Assembly (NCBI RefSeq): GCF_007858495.1
Contig: NZ_CP041663.1
Location: 310,001-374,000, forward strand
From: Mycoplasma anserisalpingitidis
GTDB lineage: Bacteria > Bacillota_I > Bacilli_A > Mycoplasmatales > Metamycoplasmataceae
Direction: 5' to 3'
DNA: 64,000 nucleotides
Shown here: positions 21,282 through 32,476 of the stretch, one piece after another
Layout of the letters: each line of letters begins with the position of its first letter
Position numbering within the stretch: position 1 is the stretch's first letter
Notes under the pieces: model-generated
What the model was told of the DNA's origin: nothing
What the model saw: only the letters and a program-made list of their open reading frames with translations
Database searches by the model: none
Made by a program: the position numbers and the translations under genes

Positions 21282-24200
21282 TTATCCAATACTTGCTTTG
21301 CTGCTTGTTGTGTAAATTATCACTTCAGTGTCAGTTTTTCTAAGCACAAAAACCGGTATGCTTTGAAGTTGATTTGCATCTGTATTTGATACATTCATTT
21401 TTAAATTATCATTAATATAAATCTTAAAGTTGAATATACCTTCAATATTCATAAGAAATGGATATTTACCAACAATATTATAATTTGAACCAACACCACT
21501 TAAATCACCTTGATTACTATTTATAATAGTAGGTGTTTGACCATTAGAAGTATAACTAAAAATAAATTTAATTTTGTCATTTACTCCTATATTAAATTTA
21601 TTATTATATGAAGCTGAAGTGAGAATCATATCAAAGAATGAACCACCTAAAGAAGTAAATTTATAATCGGTTAAATTTTGTTTAGATACTGCATTTATTT
21701 CATAAATAAATGACCCATTTTGGTCAAACACTTGATTAAATTGTTCTGATTCAATATTAAATTTGTCAGATTTATTTTCAAAGTTTGCACTATTAAATAA
21801 ATTTAGGAACATTATTCACATTGCATCTCTGTAAGTGATGTTTTTAGAATCAAGAACAGTAGAAGAGTAAGAATTATTATAATAAGAACTTAAAATATTT
21901 TGTACTTCAGTTCTGTTGCTTGTATGTGTATTACTTAAATGTTTATTTTGAATAATATCATAGTTTTTTATACTTTTTGGATCAGTGACTGCATTGTTTT
22001 GAACACGATCATCTTTAGTAAATTTAATTACTTGTTTAGTACCAACACTATTATTTTCGTCTTGATTGTATCTAACAACACCACCAAAAGTGGAATTATA
22101 TTTATCAGGTGTTAAAGTAATAGTGCTATTTTCTCAATTAATTTGATTACTTTCAACAGATGATCAACTATCCTTAAAAGCATCAACATAAAATCTATAT
22201 CTAATAAGAATATTGTGTGATTTAAAATATCTTAAACTGTATGTTCGATTATTATATAGCATTTCAACTTTTAAAGTAACTGTTTGTCCTTCTTTAAGAT
22301 AATATTCACCGCTATATTTCTTCTCTAAACCAAGTGGTGTAAAAGTTAAGATAATTTGATTTTTATAATTAGTTGGTAATGATTTTACATCATTAATAAA
22401 AGTTTCGATTTCACCTTCTAATTTTGTTAAATCTTCCATAGTTACTTGATTTGAAGCATTTAATTCAGTAAGTTTATTTTCAAAATTATCAACATAGTAA
22501 TTTTGTGCTCTATAATTAGTGATTTTTTCTTTGATTAAATTGATTTTTGTGTTTATTTCATCACTATTATCCGTGTTTTCACTAGTGTTATTTGATTCTT
22601 TATTTTTTAATATTTCTTCAATGTTTGTTCAACTTAAAATTAATTCTTTTTGTTTTTCAACAACTAATTGAATCGTTTCAAATACTTTGATTTTATTGTT
22701 TTCATAAATCTCATCGTATTTTTTAACTTTGTTATTAAAACTTAGTTTTGATTCTTCTGTAGCGTTTTTATATTTTTCACTATTTTTTATTTGATTGATG
22801 TACTCTAATGAATTTTTAATATTTTCATTTAATTTTTCGATTTCCATAACATTATTTAGAACTTCTTCAACATCAGAAGTTGAATTTTTAACTTCAATAA
22901 TAGAATTTATTTTGTTTAACATTTCATCAGAAAAAATATTTTTATTTTTAACATTTTCTTTTGATTGTTCTTTATATTCTTGTAATTTTTCAATTTCAGT
23001 CTTTTCTAAAACTTTTTCTAGTTCACTATTCTCACTAATTATTTTTGAGAGTTCACTTAAAGTGGTATCAAAATCAGCGAAAGTATTTAGAAGAGAATTG
23101 CTCAAAATATTACTAAATAAGTTTAATTTTTCTTCAAATTTTTGTTTTTTATCTGCTGATGCATTATTAAATAATTCAGTACTTTTTACATTATTCAAAA
23201 CATTATATCTATTGATAAAATCATTAATTTTGGAGTCAAATACTATTAATTTCTCATTAAATTCACTAAATTCTTTTAATCTTGTATTTTTAATATTTAA
23301 TTGATTAAGTTCATTTTTGATTTTATCAATTACCTTTATGTTGGTTATTAATTGATTATTATTTTGTTTTAACATTTCAATTCTTGAATTACCATCAAAA
23401 TTAGCAAATAATTGGTTTAATTTTTGGTTAATTTGTTCTAAATCAATATCTTTATTAATCAATTTTTGATTTAAAAAGTTGCTATTTAATTGATTTCAAA
23501 AATCATCAAATTCATCCTTATTTGAACTATCAAGATAATTTGCATCATTGAAAATATTTTGATTTTTAGATAACAATTCTAAAAGTTCACTAGCACTTTG
23601 ATTTAACTTAGATGCATTTTTAAGCACAATGTTTTTATCTTTTGCTTGATTCGTTTCGTTGACAAATAAATCAATAAGTTCATCGGATAAATTATCTAAA
23701 GATTTTATTTGAGTTATTAAATCAAGATTATTTTGTTCACTAATTAATTCTTCAATTCTTAATAATTGTTTGTTTAATTGCTCATAAACATAATTAAGTT
23801 CATCTTCAGAGAACTCATTAAAGTCAAATTTATTGATTCATTCCAACACTTTAACAATCTCTTTGTTAAGAGTAGAAGAAGTATCAAAATTATTTTTTAA
23901 ATTACTCAAATAATCAATTTTGTCATTTAATAAAATAAGAGTTTTGTTAAATCTTTCAGATAATTCATTAATCTTTTCATTATATTCAATTAATAAATTT
24001 TCTAAATTGTTAATCACTAACTTTAATTCTTGAATTTCTTTACTTTCAAAATTTTCTTTAGTTATATTTTCTAAAGAATTTAATATTTCAATATTAGCTA
24101 TTTCAAATCTTTTAAAATTGTTATTAGAAATTTCTTTTTTAATATCTTTAGCTAAATTTCTGATTCTTATAGTTAAATTTGAATGCTCATTATTTTCATT

Positions 24201-24692
24201 TTCTAAATTTTCTTTAAATTTATCTTTTAAATTGCTTAATTCACTAAGGTATTTATCGATAGAACTGATTGAAAAATCAATTTGTTCACTTAATTTACTT
24301 TTAATACTTTCAGCAATTAGATCTGAATCATCAATGTTTTGAATCATTTTTTTTGTTTCAATAATAAGACTTAAAATTCCATCATATTTAGATTTTGAAT
24401 AGTCGAAAACTACATAAAATTCTTTCATTTTTATGTTTAATAACTCTTCATTTATCTCATTTAAATTCGAACTTAAAACTTCATCAATTTTTGTTAATGT
24501 TTTGTTTTTATAATCAATTAAAAAATCTAATTTAAATACATTATGATTTAATAATAAATTTTGAATTTTTACTATTTTAGCTTTTTTTGACTCATTCTTA
24601 TTTTCCTTAGAATAGCAAGAAACAGCAGCTCCGGCAGAAGAAAGTATTATTGCTGAAGCAGAAAAGATTGTTATAAGTTTTCTTTTTTTCAT
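21282..24692 (-). CDS. Large coiled-coil lipoprotein (1136 aa)
   Basis: ATG 24692 opens a signal peptide (MKKRKLITIFSASAIILSS) with a lipobox AAVSC, so the mature protein should be lipid-anchored at the cell surface. Residues from about 30 to 700 are helical and rich in N, K, L and E, with repeated NIxxxNxLI-type segments that suggest long coiled coils. The last 350 or so residues look beta-rich (YNIVGKYPFLMNIEGIFNFKIYIND). It is an unrelated, smaller counterpart of the giant protein: helical stalk plus terminal domain. Several UGA Trp codons are present. The family is not recognised; adhesion or host binding is a guess from the layout. Confidence 0.85.
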
Positions 24693-24828
24693 AATTATCC
24701 TCTCTTAATAAAAAATTATTAATATTAAATAATAGTGATTAAATTCTATTTTAAAAATTTATTTTTACATCAAAAAATAAAAAAATTCTAACTTAATAAA
24801 CTTTCAACAAATTATACAATATAAATAT

Positions 24829-24975
24829 ATGAAGAAACGTAATAAAAAACCTAAAAAAATTAAAAGTGATAAATACGAGATAAATTGAAATGAATTCACA
24901 AAAGAAGAGTTAATTGAAATAGCAAAAAGATATTTTGTGATTACTAATCAAATACACGAAAACGATGAAGATTAA
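24829..24975 (+). CDS. Orphan 48-aa basic protein (possible remnant)
   Basis: A short ORF, MKKRNKKPKKIKSDKYEI continuing NWNEFTKEELIEIAKRYF, with one in-frame UGA read as Trp. It sits alone on the plus strand between two minus-strand genes. A TACAAT box lies ten bases before the ATG and a hairpin follows right after the stop, so it is a complete transcription unit. The basic start and KEELIEIAKRY helix recall the first part of insertion-sequence OrfA proteins, but no transposase body or inverted repeats are present. It could equally be a small conserved protein. Confidence 0.45.
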
Positions 24976-24979
24976 AAAA

Positions 24980-25008
24980 GTTGACATTTGTTTTTGTCAA
25001 CCTAATTT
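24980..25008. terminator. Bidirectional terminator between the 48-aa ORF and the TehA-family gene
   Basis: gttgac (24980-24985) / gtcaac (24996-25001). It is followed on the plus strand by ctaatttttt, and flanked on the other side by a run of A (T in the minus direction). It therefore serves the plus-strand ORF and the convergent gene ending at 25010. Confidence 0.7.
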
Positions 25009-25009
25009 T

Positions 25010-26098
25010 TTATTTAGAAATTTTAACTGCTTGAATAATCGCTTTTCAATGTGGAACATTTAAGCAAGTAATAATTGTTAGTGAAATTATTAATAAAATA
25101 GTTGCTAAACTAAAGAAAAGATAATGTGTAGCAATAATTGAACCTTCTCCGATAAAGAAATTATGAGCAAACTTAAATAAACTTGTTGCTGCAACAGCCG
25201 TAGGGAAAGTAAATGAAGTTCATAAAATGCTAAAACCTTGTTTTTTATATGAATAAACTAAAACTGCAAGCATAATAACAATCGAAGTAGCCACAAAAAA
25301 TATCATAAAACTACCAAGAGCTCTAAAAAGCATTTCATTATTTAGTACACTTTTGAATTTATTGTTAGGGTTAAATGCATCAAGAAATCCTACTGAAAGT
25401 AAATTTGCTGGGGCTGCAAAAATACCCATGCTTGGTTTATCATTTTCACTTGAATGTGGTAAAAATAAGAATTTATAAATTACTACTGGTCAAACTCAGA
25501 AATATAAGAATAAACCTATAAATCAGAGGATTTGGTAGAATAAAACAGGAATTAGATTACCTAAATTATTAAAACAAGTTACGCAAATAACTATACCGAT
25601 AAGTGGTACAAATCATGAAGCAAAAATCTCGTCATTAGAATAATTATGAGGGATAAATATGTACTTAAAGAAATAATAAAGAAAAATAAAATGAAGAATT
25701 AAACTAACTAAAACAATTACGTTCGGTATTATAAAAAGATAAAATTTAGCTTCAAAATCATTTGGAATGTAGTTAGTGAACATTCAACCTATGTAACCAC
25801 CTAATTGACAAATGCACATAAAAGCAGTTGCAATAAAACCAGATTTATTTGGTGTTTTTAACTCACTTTTAAGTAAGTTAAAGCAGTAAATAAAGCGTGA
25901 CATTACAATTATTAAAATAATAAAGCTATATAAGGTTAATAAAGTGTAAATTACTGTTTCGACTGTTAATAAAAACGAAGAATTAGAGCCATTATTAAAT
26001 TCACTAATAAAATTAATAATCGCTCCACCTAAACCACCTACACCAAGGGCATAGCCACTTAGTGCTAGGGGAATTTTGCTCAATATTTTACTTTTCAT
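25010..26098 (-). CDS. TehA/SLAC1-family (TDT) anion channel or transporter
   Basis: A 362-aa polytopic protein with about ten hydrophobic segments. The start PLALSGYALGVGGLGGA and the central FAAPANLLSVGFLDAF fit the TDT family of TehA tellurite-resistance proteins and plant SLAC1 anion channels, where small anions or C4-dicarboxylates cross a central pore. The length is right for the family (300-380 aa). The substrate cannot be told. I start it at ATG 26098: a perfect TATAAT ends six bases upstream and there is no Shine-Dalgarno sequence, so the message is probably leaderless. A TTG at 26116 is less likely because it lies upstream of the -10 box. Confidence 0.8.
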
Positions 26099-26104
26099 AG
26101 GTTT

Positions 26105-26110
26105 ATTATA
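26105..26110 (-). promoter_or_regulatory. -10 box of the TehA/SLAC1-family gene (leaderless start)
   Basis: TATAAT on the minus strand, separated from ATG 26098 by six bases. Transcription would start at or within a base of the start codon. Confidence 0.65.
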
Positions 26111-26177
26111 ATACAAGACTTTTCATTAAAACATTTAATAAACAATTAAATAGGTAATAAATTTCATATACTTCAAA

Positions 26178-26201
26178 ACAAAAATGTGCCTAAGCACATT
26201 T
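26178..26201 (-). terminator. Terminator of the transglutaminase-like lipoprotein gene
   Basis: An eight-base stem aaatgtgc (26182-26189) / gcacattt (26194-26201), four to five bases beyond the stop codon. T-rich sequence follows on the minus strand. Confidence 0.75.
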
Positions 26202-26205
26202 ATTT

Positions 26206-28806
26206 TTAGTTAATACTGTTAATGAAATTATCTAAAGCATTTTTTATTTCACTATAACTTGAACTATCAGATTTAAGTAGATTATCTAAATTTTTATAGC
26301 TTTGATTTTTAGTATCAAAATCTAGTAGACCAATACTCATATAAGCAATACGTTTTATTGATTCAACACTCATTTGTTCATATGAATCAGGGTTTTGACT
26401 AATCGAAAGTACTAAGTTATAAGGTTTACTATCATTAACTCCAACGAAAAAGTCAAGTTTTTTAGTGTTGATGTTTTGTTTGATAAAGAAGTTTTGGCCA
26501 CTTAAATTATCTTTTACTAAAGTAGTTTTTTTACTTTCTAAATCAAATGAGTAAATGCTTTTACTACTTCCATTTTCAGTCATAAAGTATAAGTATTTTC
26601 CAACATTCACAGCATTAGTAGTTAAGTTTCCTGAATAATTACTAAAGTTATCTACTAATGTAAATTCATAATTGTGGGCAGAATCATTAGGATCAAAACT
26701 GTAGAGTTTTGCTCCTAAACTATTATCCATAATTAAATAAACTAAACCGTTGTAAAATGAAAGTGCACTTGATTTAATGTTTTCATTTCTTATTTTGCTA
26801 ATTACTTTAGAAGTAAATAAATTAGCTTGAGTGCTTTCAGAAATTAAACGAGAATCTTTATATGTTCCAGTTGCTGTTAAATTAAATAAAGTTTGATTTG
26901 AACTTAGTGAATGAGTTCTACGAATAAATAAAAGCATCTCATTATCTTGATTAAAACTACTATCTTTACCTACTGGATGATATTTTTCTGGTATTCCAAA
27001 GTCTGAATGAGTTGGATCAGAAATAAATCAATTTTCGTTTTCATCTTGAATTGATAATCAGGTGTGTTGTTCACCAGTGTAAACTTTAAATCTAATATTA
27101 GCAAGTGAAAGCAATAATGCAAGTTGTTCAACATATTCTTTACATACACCTTCATTCAAACTATAAGCTTCATCCATTGTTGAAATATTTAAATTGCTTG
27201 AAACAGAAGTGTAAACTAGATTTTCCATTACATATCTACCTAGTAAATATACTTTTTGATGAACTGGCATTGTTTCATTTATTTGTGAAAGTGCATTAAT
27301 TGCATATTGAATCATATCTTTTTTAGTTTGAACTCTAGTATTAATTTGTGAGTTACCGACATAAAAACCAATTAAAGAATTATTCTTTGTTGTAAATTTT
27401 AATTCTGAATCAGCAACAAGAGAAATATAAGGATATTTATAATATTCATCTCTTAAAATTTCCATCATTGCATCATAGGCATAATCAGCATCTATTTTAA
27501 TATTTGGTTTGTCTTCCTCTGAACTAGGTTTGTAATTTGGATTGTATTCTCTAAAAATCATGTTTTTATATGACATACCTTTTAACTCATTAAAAGTATC
27601 AAGAATCATTTTCTTAATTTCAGTTTTATTTGGATTTGATTTAAATTCAAGTGAGGGAGGAAATACACTAGAAATGTAAACATCTCATTTTTCTTGTATT
27701 TCTTTAACTCTTAGTTTAATTTTTTCAGTTGCTTCACGGATTCTTGTTGCATCTTCGGTATTGCGAACTGAATTATAAATTTCTTGAAATTCTCTAAGAG
27801 CATTTAATGAATTTTCTCTAACTCCAGTAAGTCAAAAATGGGCACTTTGTTGAAGTGTACTATTGTTTGTAACTTCGTAAATCCATTGATCAAATTTATT
27901 GTTGATCTCAGCAAGTTCCAGTAATAAAGCACCAAAACTTGCTTTTACATTAGTGTCAACTTTATCCTTACCATCATCACCAACCTCAATTTTGGATGAA
28001 CCAATTTCAACTTCAGAAACTTCCCTACGATCTCCTTGACCATAATTATCAATTATAAATTGATAAATTTTTTCTGAAAATTCATTTGGTTTTATTGTAT
28101 ATTTGAACTTCGTGTTTACTATTACTCTATTTAAATTTTCATCAACACTAAAAGTAAAATCTTTAAGTGAAATCAATGAGTTTGGATAACTTGAAATAAA
28201 TTCTATATCCGCTTCTTTAGTGTATTTTGCATAATAAGAATTTTTGGTAGAGTTATCAAAACTTACATTTTTAGCAACTTCTTCAAAAGTTGGTCACTCA
28301 GTAAAATTACTTATTAAAATATCCACATAGTAAGGAACATTAGTTTTAGTTACAAACTTAATTTGAGCTTTAAGTTCATTGTTTTTTGAATTTTCATATT
28401 GGGTTAACAATAATGTTTCATTCTCAATAAATTTATCTTTTTTATAATTAGTTAAGGTGAGATAATCTTTGGTGAATTGACTATTGTAAAACACTTCAGG
28501 AATTTTTTTAGTGTTTAAAACAACTTTTAAACCTGTGAGTTCTTCGGGTAACTCACTAGTAATTTTTAAACTTAATTCTTTTTTAGTTGTAGTCCCCACT
28601 GTAGGTTGCTTTTCAGGAACTTCACTACCAGTTTCACCTGTTTCTTTATCTGTTTCAGGATCTTTAGGTGTTTCAGGATCTTTAGGTGTTTCAGGAGTTG
28701 TAACTTCCTTTTCATTTTTGGAACAACTAGCTGAAAGTGAAATAAATGGTACAAACGAACCAACTAAAGAAGAATTTAATATTATTAATTTTTTAATCTT
28801 TTTCAT
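26206..28806 (-). CDS. Transglutaminase-like lipoprotein (866 aa)
   Basis: The start MKKIKKLIILNSSLVGSF and lipobox LSASC mark a lipoprotein. A P/E/T/D/K linker with repeated PKDPET units follows. A transglutaminase-like core lies near residues 530-610: NEGVCKEYVEQLALLLSLA carries the candidate nucleophile Cys, GEQHTW the His and WFISDPT the Asp, in the right order and spacing. The C-terminal 280 or so residues have repeated strands (NVGKYLYFMTENGSSKSIYS) that suggest a beta-propeller. In bacteria this core is used as a protease or for crosslinking; the substrate is unknown. There is no Shine-Dalgarno sequence; TATAAT lies 14 bases before the ATG, so the leader is only a few bases. Confidence 0.8.
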
Positions 28807-28889
28807 AAAAAAATTTTAACATTATAAAGCATGTAATTAATGCAAAAAAATCATTTTTTTATATTCTTATATAGTAAAATAAATTTATT

Positions 28890-30347
28890 ATGGAAAAGTG
28901 TTTCAATAAAAATAAATATATCAAGTCCCAAATCAAGAAAATTAATCAAAGAATAGACTTTTTTAAAAATAAATTGTACTTAGAATTTGGTGGTAAATTA
29001 TTTGATGATTATCACGCTTCACGTGTACTTCCTGGTTTTGAACCTGATACAAAAATGAGCATGCTTTACAAATTAAAAGAGAAAATTGAATTTATGATTT
29101 GTATAAATGCTGAAGATGTAATTTCACAAAAAATTCGTTCTGATATTGGAATTAGTTATGAACAAGATCTTTTCAGATTAATTGAAAAACTCAGCAAGAA
29201 TGAATTCTATGTAGGTTCAGTTGTAATAACTCACTATAATAATCAGGAAAAAATAAAGAGTTTGACAAATAAATTGGACAAATTAAAAATTAAATATGCT
29301 TTCCACTATAAAATAGATAATTATCCAAGTGATGTAAATTATATTTGTAGTGAAAATGGTTTTGGTAAAAATCAATACATTAAAACAACTCGTGAGTTAG
29401 TTGTCGTTACTGCTCCTGGCCCAGGAAGCGGTAAATTAGCGACTTGTTTGTCTCAAATTTACAATGACTATCAAAATAATATTAAATCAGGCTATGCTAA
29501 ATTCGAAACTTTCCCTGTTTGAAATATTGAATTAGATAATCCGATAAATTTAGCTTATGAAGCTGCTACAGTGAATTTAAATGATGTAAATATGATCGAT
29601 CCGTTTCATTATCAAAAATACAAAAAAATTGCTGTTAATTATAATCGCGATATTGAAAGTTTTCCTATTTTACAAAACTTATTCAGAAAAATTATGAACC
29701 AAGATATTTACTTTTCACCAACAGATATGGGAGTAAATATGTTAAAAAATGGGATTATTAATAATCAACTAGCAAACTTTTATGCACAGCAAGAAATAAT
29801 TAGACGATACTTTAACATTAAACTTGAAGTACTAAAAGATTACTCCAAAAAAGACCAACTTGAAAAAATTCAAGCAATAATGAATAAACTGAAAATTAAC
29901 CAAAATTACCGAAAAGTTTATGATTATTCAGTCAAATTAGCAAATGCAAATAAAAGAAATTACGCAGCTTTTGAAGTTGATCAAAAATTAATTAGTGGTA
30001 AAGAAAGTGAATTATTTGAGCCTTCAGCAGCAGCTCTGCTTAATGCTTTAAAAGTTGTCTCTGATATAGATTTAAGTGTTGATGTTTTGCCTTTAGAGAT
30101 TATAAATCAAATACTTTTATTTAAAAAGACAGATATTTTTAATTCTGAAGGAAAATTAAAAGTTTATGATGTTTTAACTACAATTGCTATTCAAGCAAAA
30201 TTCGACAAAAATTGCAAAAGAATGTTTGATAATCTAAAAAAATTAAATAATAGTGAATTTCATACAACAAAATTATTAAGCAAAAGCGAGGAAGAAACAC
30301 TAAAAAAACTTGGTGTTAATATTACTCAAGAATTACTAAACAACTAA
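28890..30347 (+). CDS. DUF1846-family protein
   Basis: A 485-aa protein close to the usual 495 aa of the DUF1846 family. It matches in LYLEFGGKLFDDYHASRVLPGFEPD, the stretch TAPGPGSGKLATCLSQIY, which resembles a phosphate-binding loop, and WNIELDNPINLAYEAATVNL. The family is widespread in Firmicutes and mollicutes; its biochemical role is not established, though nucleotide or cofactor binding is likely from the glycine-rich loop. It is divergently transcribed from the transglutaminase-like gene and stands eight bases ahead of the peroxiredoxin gene, so the two may be co-transcribed. A TAAAAT box lies nine bases before the ATG. Confidence 0.8.
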
Positions 30348-30355
30348 GGAGAATT

Positions 30356-30811
30356 ATGTTAAAAATTAATCAAGAAGCACCAGATTTTACACTTTTAGAC
30401 CAAAACAATCAACCTTTTACTTTAAGCAAATACAGAAACCAAAAAGTTTTACTATATTTTTACCCTAAAGACAATACTTCGGGTTGCACAAAACAAGCTT
30501 GTTCATACAGAGATAGTATGAATCAGTTTGAAAAATTAAATATCAAAGTAATTGGTATAAGTAAAGATAGTATTGAATCACATAAGAAATTTATTGAACA
30601 AAATGAACTTAATTTTACTTTACTATCTGATCCTGAAAAACAGGCGATTGAAAAATACTTTGTTTGAAAAGAAAAAGTTAATTTCGGTAAAAAATATTTT
30701 GGAGTTGTTCGTTCTACATTTTTAATTGATGAAAATGGAAAATTAATTTACGTTAAATATAAAGCTAGTCCAGCAATTGATGTTGAGAATGTTCTTAAGA
30801 TATTAAAATAA
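30356..30811 (+). CDS. bcp: Peroxiredoxin, Bcp/PrxQ type
   Basis: A 151-aa thiol peroxidase. The active-site block DNTSGCTKQACSYRD has the peroxidatic Cys in SGCT and, five residues on, the resolving Cys of ACSYRD, the arrangement of atypical two-Cys Bcp enzymes. APDFTLLDQN at the start and VVRSTFLIDENGKL near the end fit the family. It reduces hydroperoxides using thioredoxin as electron donor. The start ATG follows AAGGAG. The stop overlaps the yaaA start by one base, and both proteins deal with peroxide, so they probably form one stress operon. Confidence 0.92.
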
Positions 30812-31530
30812 TGAAAATATTAATTTCTCCAGCCAAAAATTTTACTTATTTCACAGTTAGTGAAAAAGAATTTTCTCTTCCAATTTTTCATAGTAAATCT
30901 AAATTAATAGAAAAATTAATTAATGAATTGACAGATCAAGAATTTACGGAAGTTTATAAAATAAAAGAAAGCAAAATAGAACAATACCGTATTTATAGCA
31001 GTATTGAAAACAAAGAGAATCTTTTGGCAATAAATTCCTTTATTGGAATACAATATAAATACCTAGATTACATTAGTTTAACTGAACAACAAAAGAGTTT
31101 TATTAATCAAAACGTGTTAATTTTAAGTAGTTTATATGGAATAATAAGTCCATTAAATAGAATAAAAGAGCATAAAATTGACTTCAATAATAAACTAAAT
31201 TTATATCATTTTTGAGATGATCAAATCAGTCATTTTTTCAACACAAATAAAGATGAAAAATACTTAATTTTAAGTTCAAATGAATACACTAAATTGATTC
31301 AAAACCATCTTAAAAATAGTCAATATATAAGTGTAAAATTTGTTGAAGAGATTAAAGGTAAATTAGTTTCTAAAAGTACTATGTCTAAAATTCAAAGAGG
31401 AAAGATGCTTCGCTGAATTACACAAAATAATATAAATGACTTTGAACAAATCAAAAATTACACTTTGGATAACTTTGAATTCTTTATGCAAAATAATAAT
31501 GAACTAATTTTTAAACAAAAAAATAATTAA
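30811..31530 (+). CDS. yaaA: Peroxide stress protein YaaA
   Basis: A 239-aa protein of the UPF0246/YaaA family. Recognisable blocks are MKILISPAKNF at the start, VLILSSLYGIISPL in the middle, and KLVSKSTMSKIQRGKMLRW near the end. In E. coli YaaA limits free iron and DNA damage under peroxide stress and binds DNA. Here it is coupled by a one-base overlap to the peroxiredoxin gene. A terminator follows directly, so the operon ends here. Confidence 0.9.
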
Positions 31531-31534
31531 ACTT

Positions 31535-31575
31535 GCTTTTTATGAAAATTTTATGAAAAGCATTTTTTATTTTTA
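31535..31575 (+). terminator. Terminator of the bcp-yaaA operon
   Basis: Stem gctttt (31535-31540) / aaaagc (31556-31561) with an A/T-rich interior, then cattttttattttt. The -10 box of the next gene begins only a few bases later. Confidence 0.7.
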
Positions 31576-31578
31576 ATT

Positions 31579-31584
31579 TATAAT
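31579..31584 (+). promoter_or_regulatory. -10 box of the 272-aa membrane protein gene (leaderless start)
   Basis: TATAAT followed by six bases (tgttcc) and ATG 31591. No Shine-Dalgarno sequence. Confidence 0.65.
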
Positions 31585-31590
31585 TGTTCC

Positions 31591-32409
31591 ATGAAAAATA
31601 GATTTATAAACTTAGAAAAAAATAGAAAAATAACCTTGATAATAGGGATATTAGTCTTATTAGTATTCTTATATTCAGCTATTGGAGATGCGATTTTTAG
31701 AGTTAGAGAATTCAATCAACAATTACAAACTGTTGATGACAATACTTTAAATGATTTATTAAATTACAGTCAACTTAGACCAACTTTACTAGGTTTTATG
31801 TGAAAGAAAACATTAACTTTTACATATATAACTAACTTGTCAGTAGCAATAAGTTTAATCATTTATGCTTTTTATGGTAATAAATTATTTTCTAAACTTT
31901 GGGTATTTTATTCAGCTTCGTGAATTACAATTACTTTTCTAGTTTTTTGAACATTAATTTTTGCTGAATTGGCTAGAGCTGAGATTTGATCACTAAGTTT
32001 TACAATTTCAACTCATGCAATAAATCCAATAATTGCTATTGTGACGTTATTTTACTTAAAAAATGAAATAAAACCATTTGTTAAATTTAAACATTGTTTA
32101 CACTCAGTTTGATTTATGATTGCTTACTACATATTTGCACTTATAATTTTCTTTAGTGGATTTAGTGCGATAAATGTACTTCAAAACAAAATTAATAATT
32201 CGAACTTAAATGTCTACAAAATTCTTGATTTGCCTATTTATAGCTTTTTAAATTTTGCTAAACCGCTATTTTACTCAGGTGATAATTTAATAGTAAAAAT
32301 ATTATTAAACATAGTTATAGTTATAGTAGGAATTGCAGTAGTTATAGGCTTTTCGACAATGTGAATGAAACTAATAAGTATTTCAAAAAAAGCTAAGAAA
32401 AAACTTTAA
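31591..32409 (+). CDS. Membrane protein of unknown function (272 aa)
   Basis: A basic N-terminus is followed by about six hydrophobic segments, starting with ITLIIGILVLLVFLYSAIG. UGA is read as Trp at eight or more places, often at membrane borders. There is an extracytoplasmic-looking loop between segments one and two (EFNQQLQTVDDNTLNDLL) and a basic C-terminus SKKAKKKL. It resembles families of mycoplasma-specific membrane proteins of similar size, but I cannot name one with confidence. The gene stands alone between two terminators and has a leaderless-type promoter. Confidence 0.75.
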
Positions 32410-32422
32410 AGATTTTATTTAG

Positions 32423-32450
32423 GAAGAAGTAAACTTCTTCTTTTATTTTT
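32423..32450 (+). terminator. Terminator of the 272-aa membrane protein gene
   Basis: gaagaag (32423-32429) / cttcttc (32434-32440), loop of four, then ttttattttt. Confidence 0.85.
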
Positions 32451-32451
32451 A

Positions 32452-32476
32452 AAACAAAAAAGTTAGCATCGCTAAC
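32452..32476 (-). terminator. Terminator of the ECF S-component gene
   Basis: gttagc (32462-32467) / gctaac (32471-32476), with TTTTTT downstream on the minus strand. The stem reaches into the stop codon of the gene. Confidence 0.8.

Noticed and set aside
31579-31590. A Shine-Dalgarno site before the 272-aa membrane protein
   Set aside because: The six bases before ATG are tgttcc and the six before them TATAAT; no AGGA-like sequence is present.
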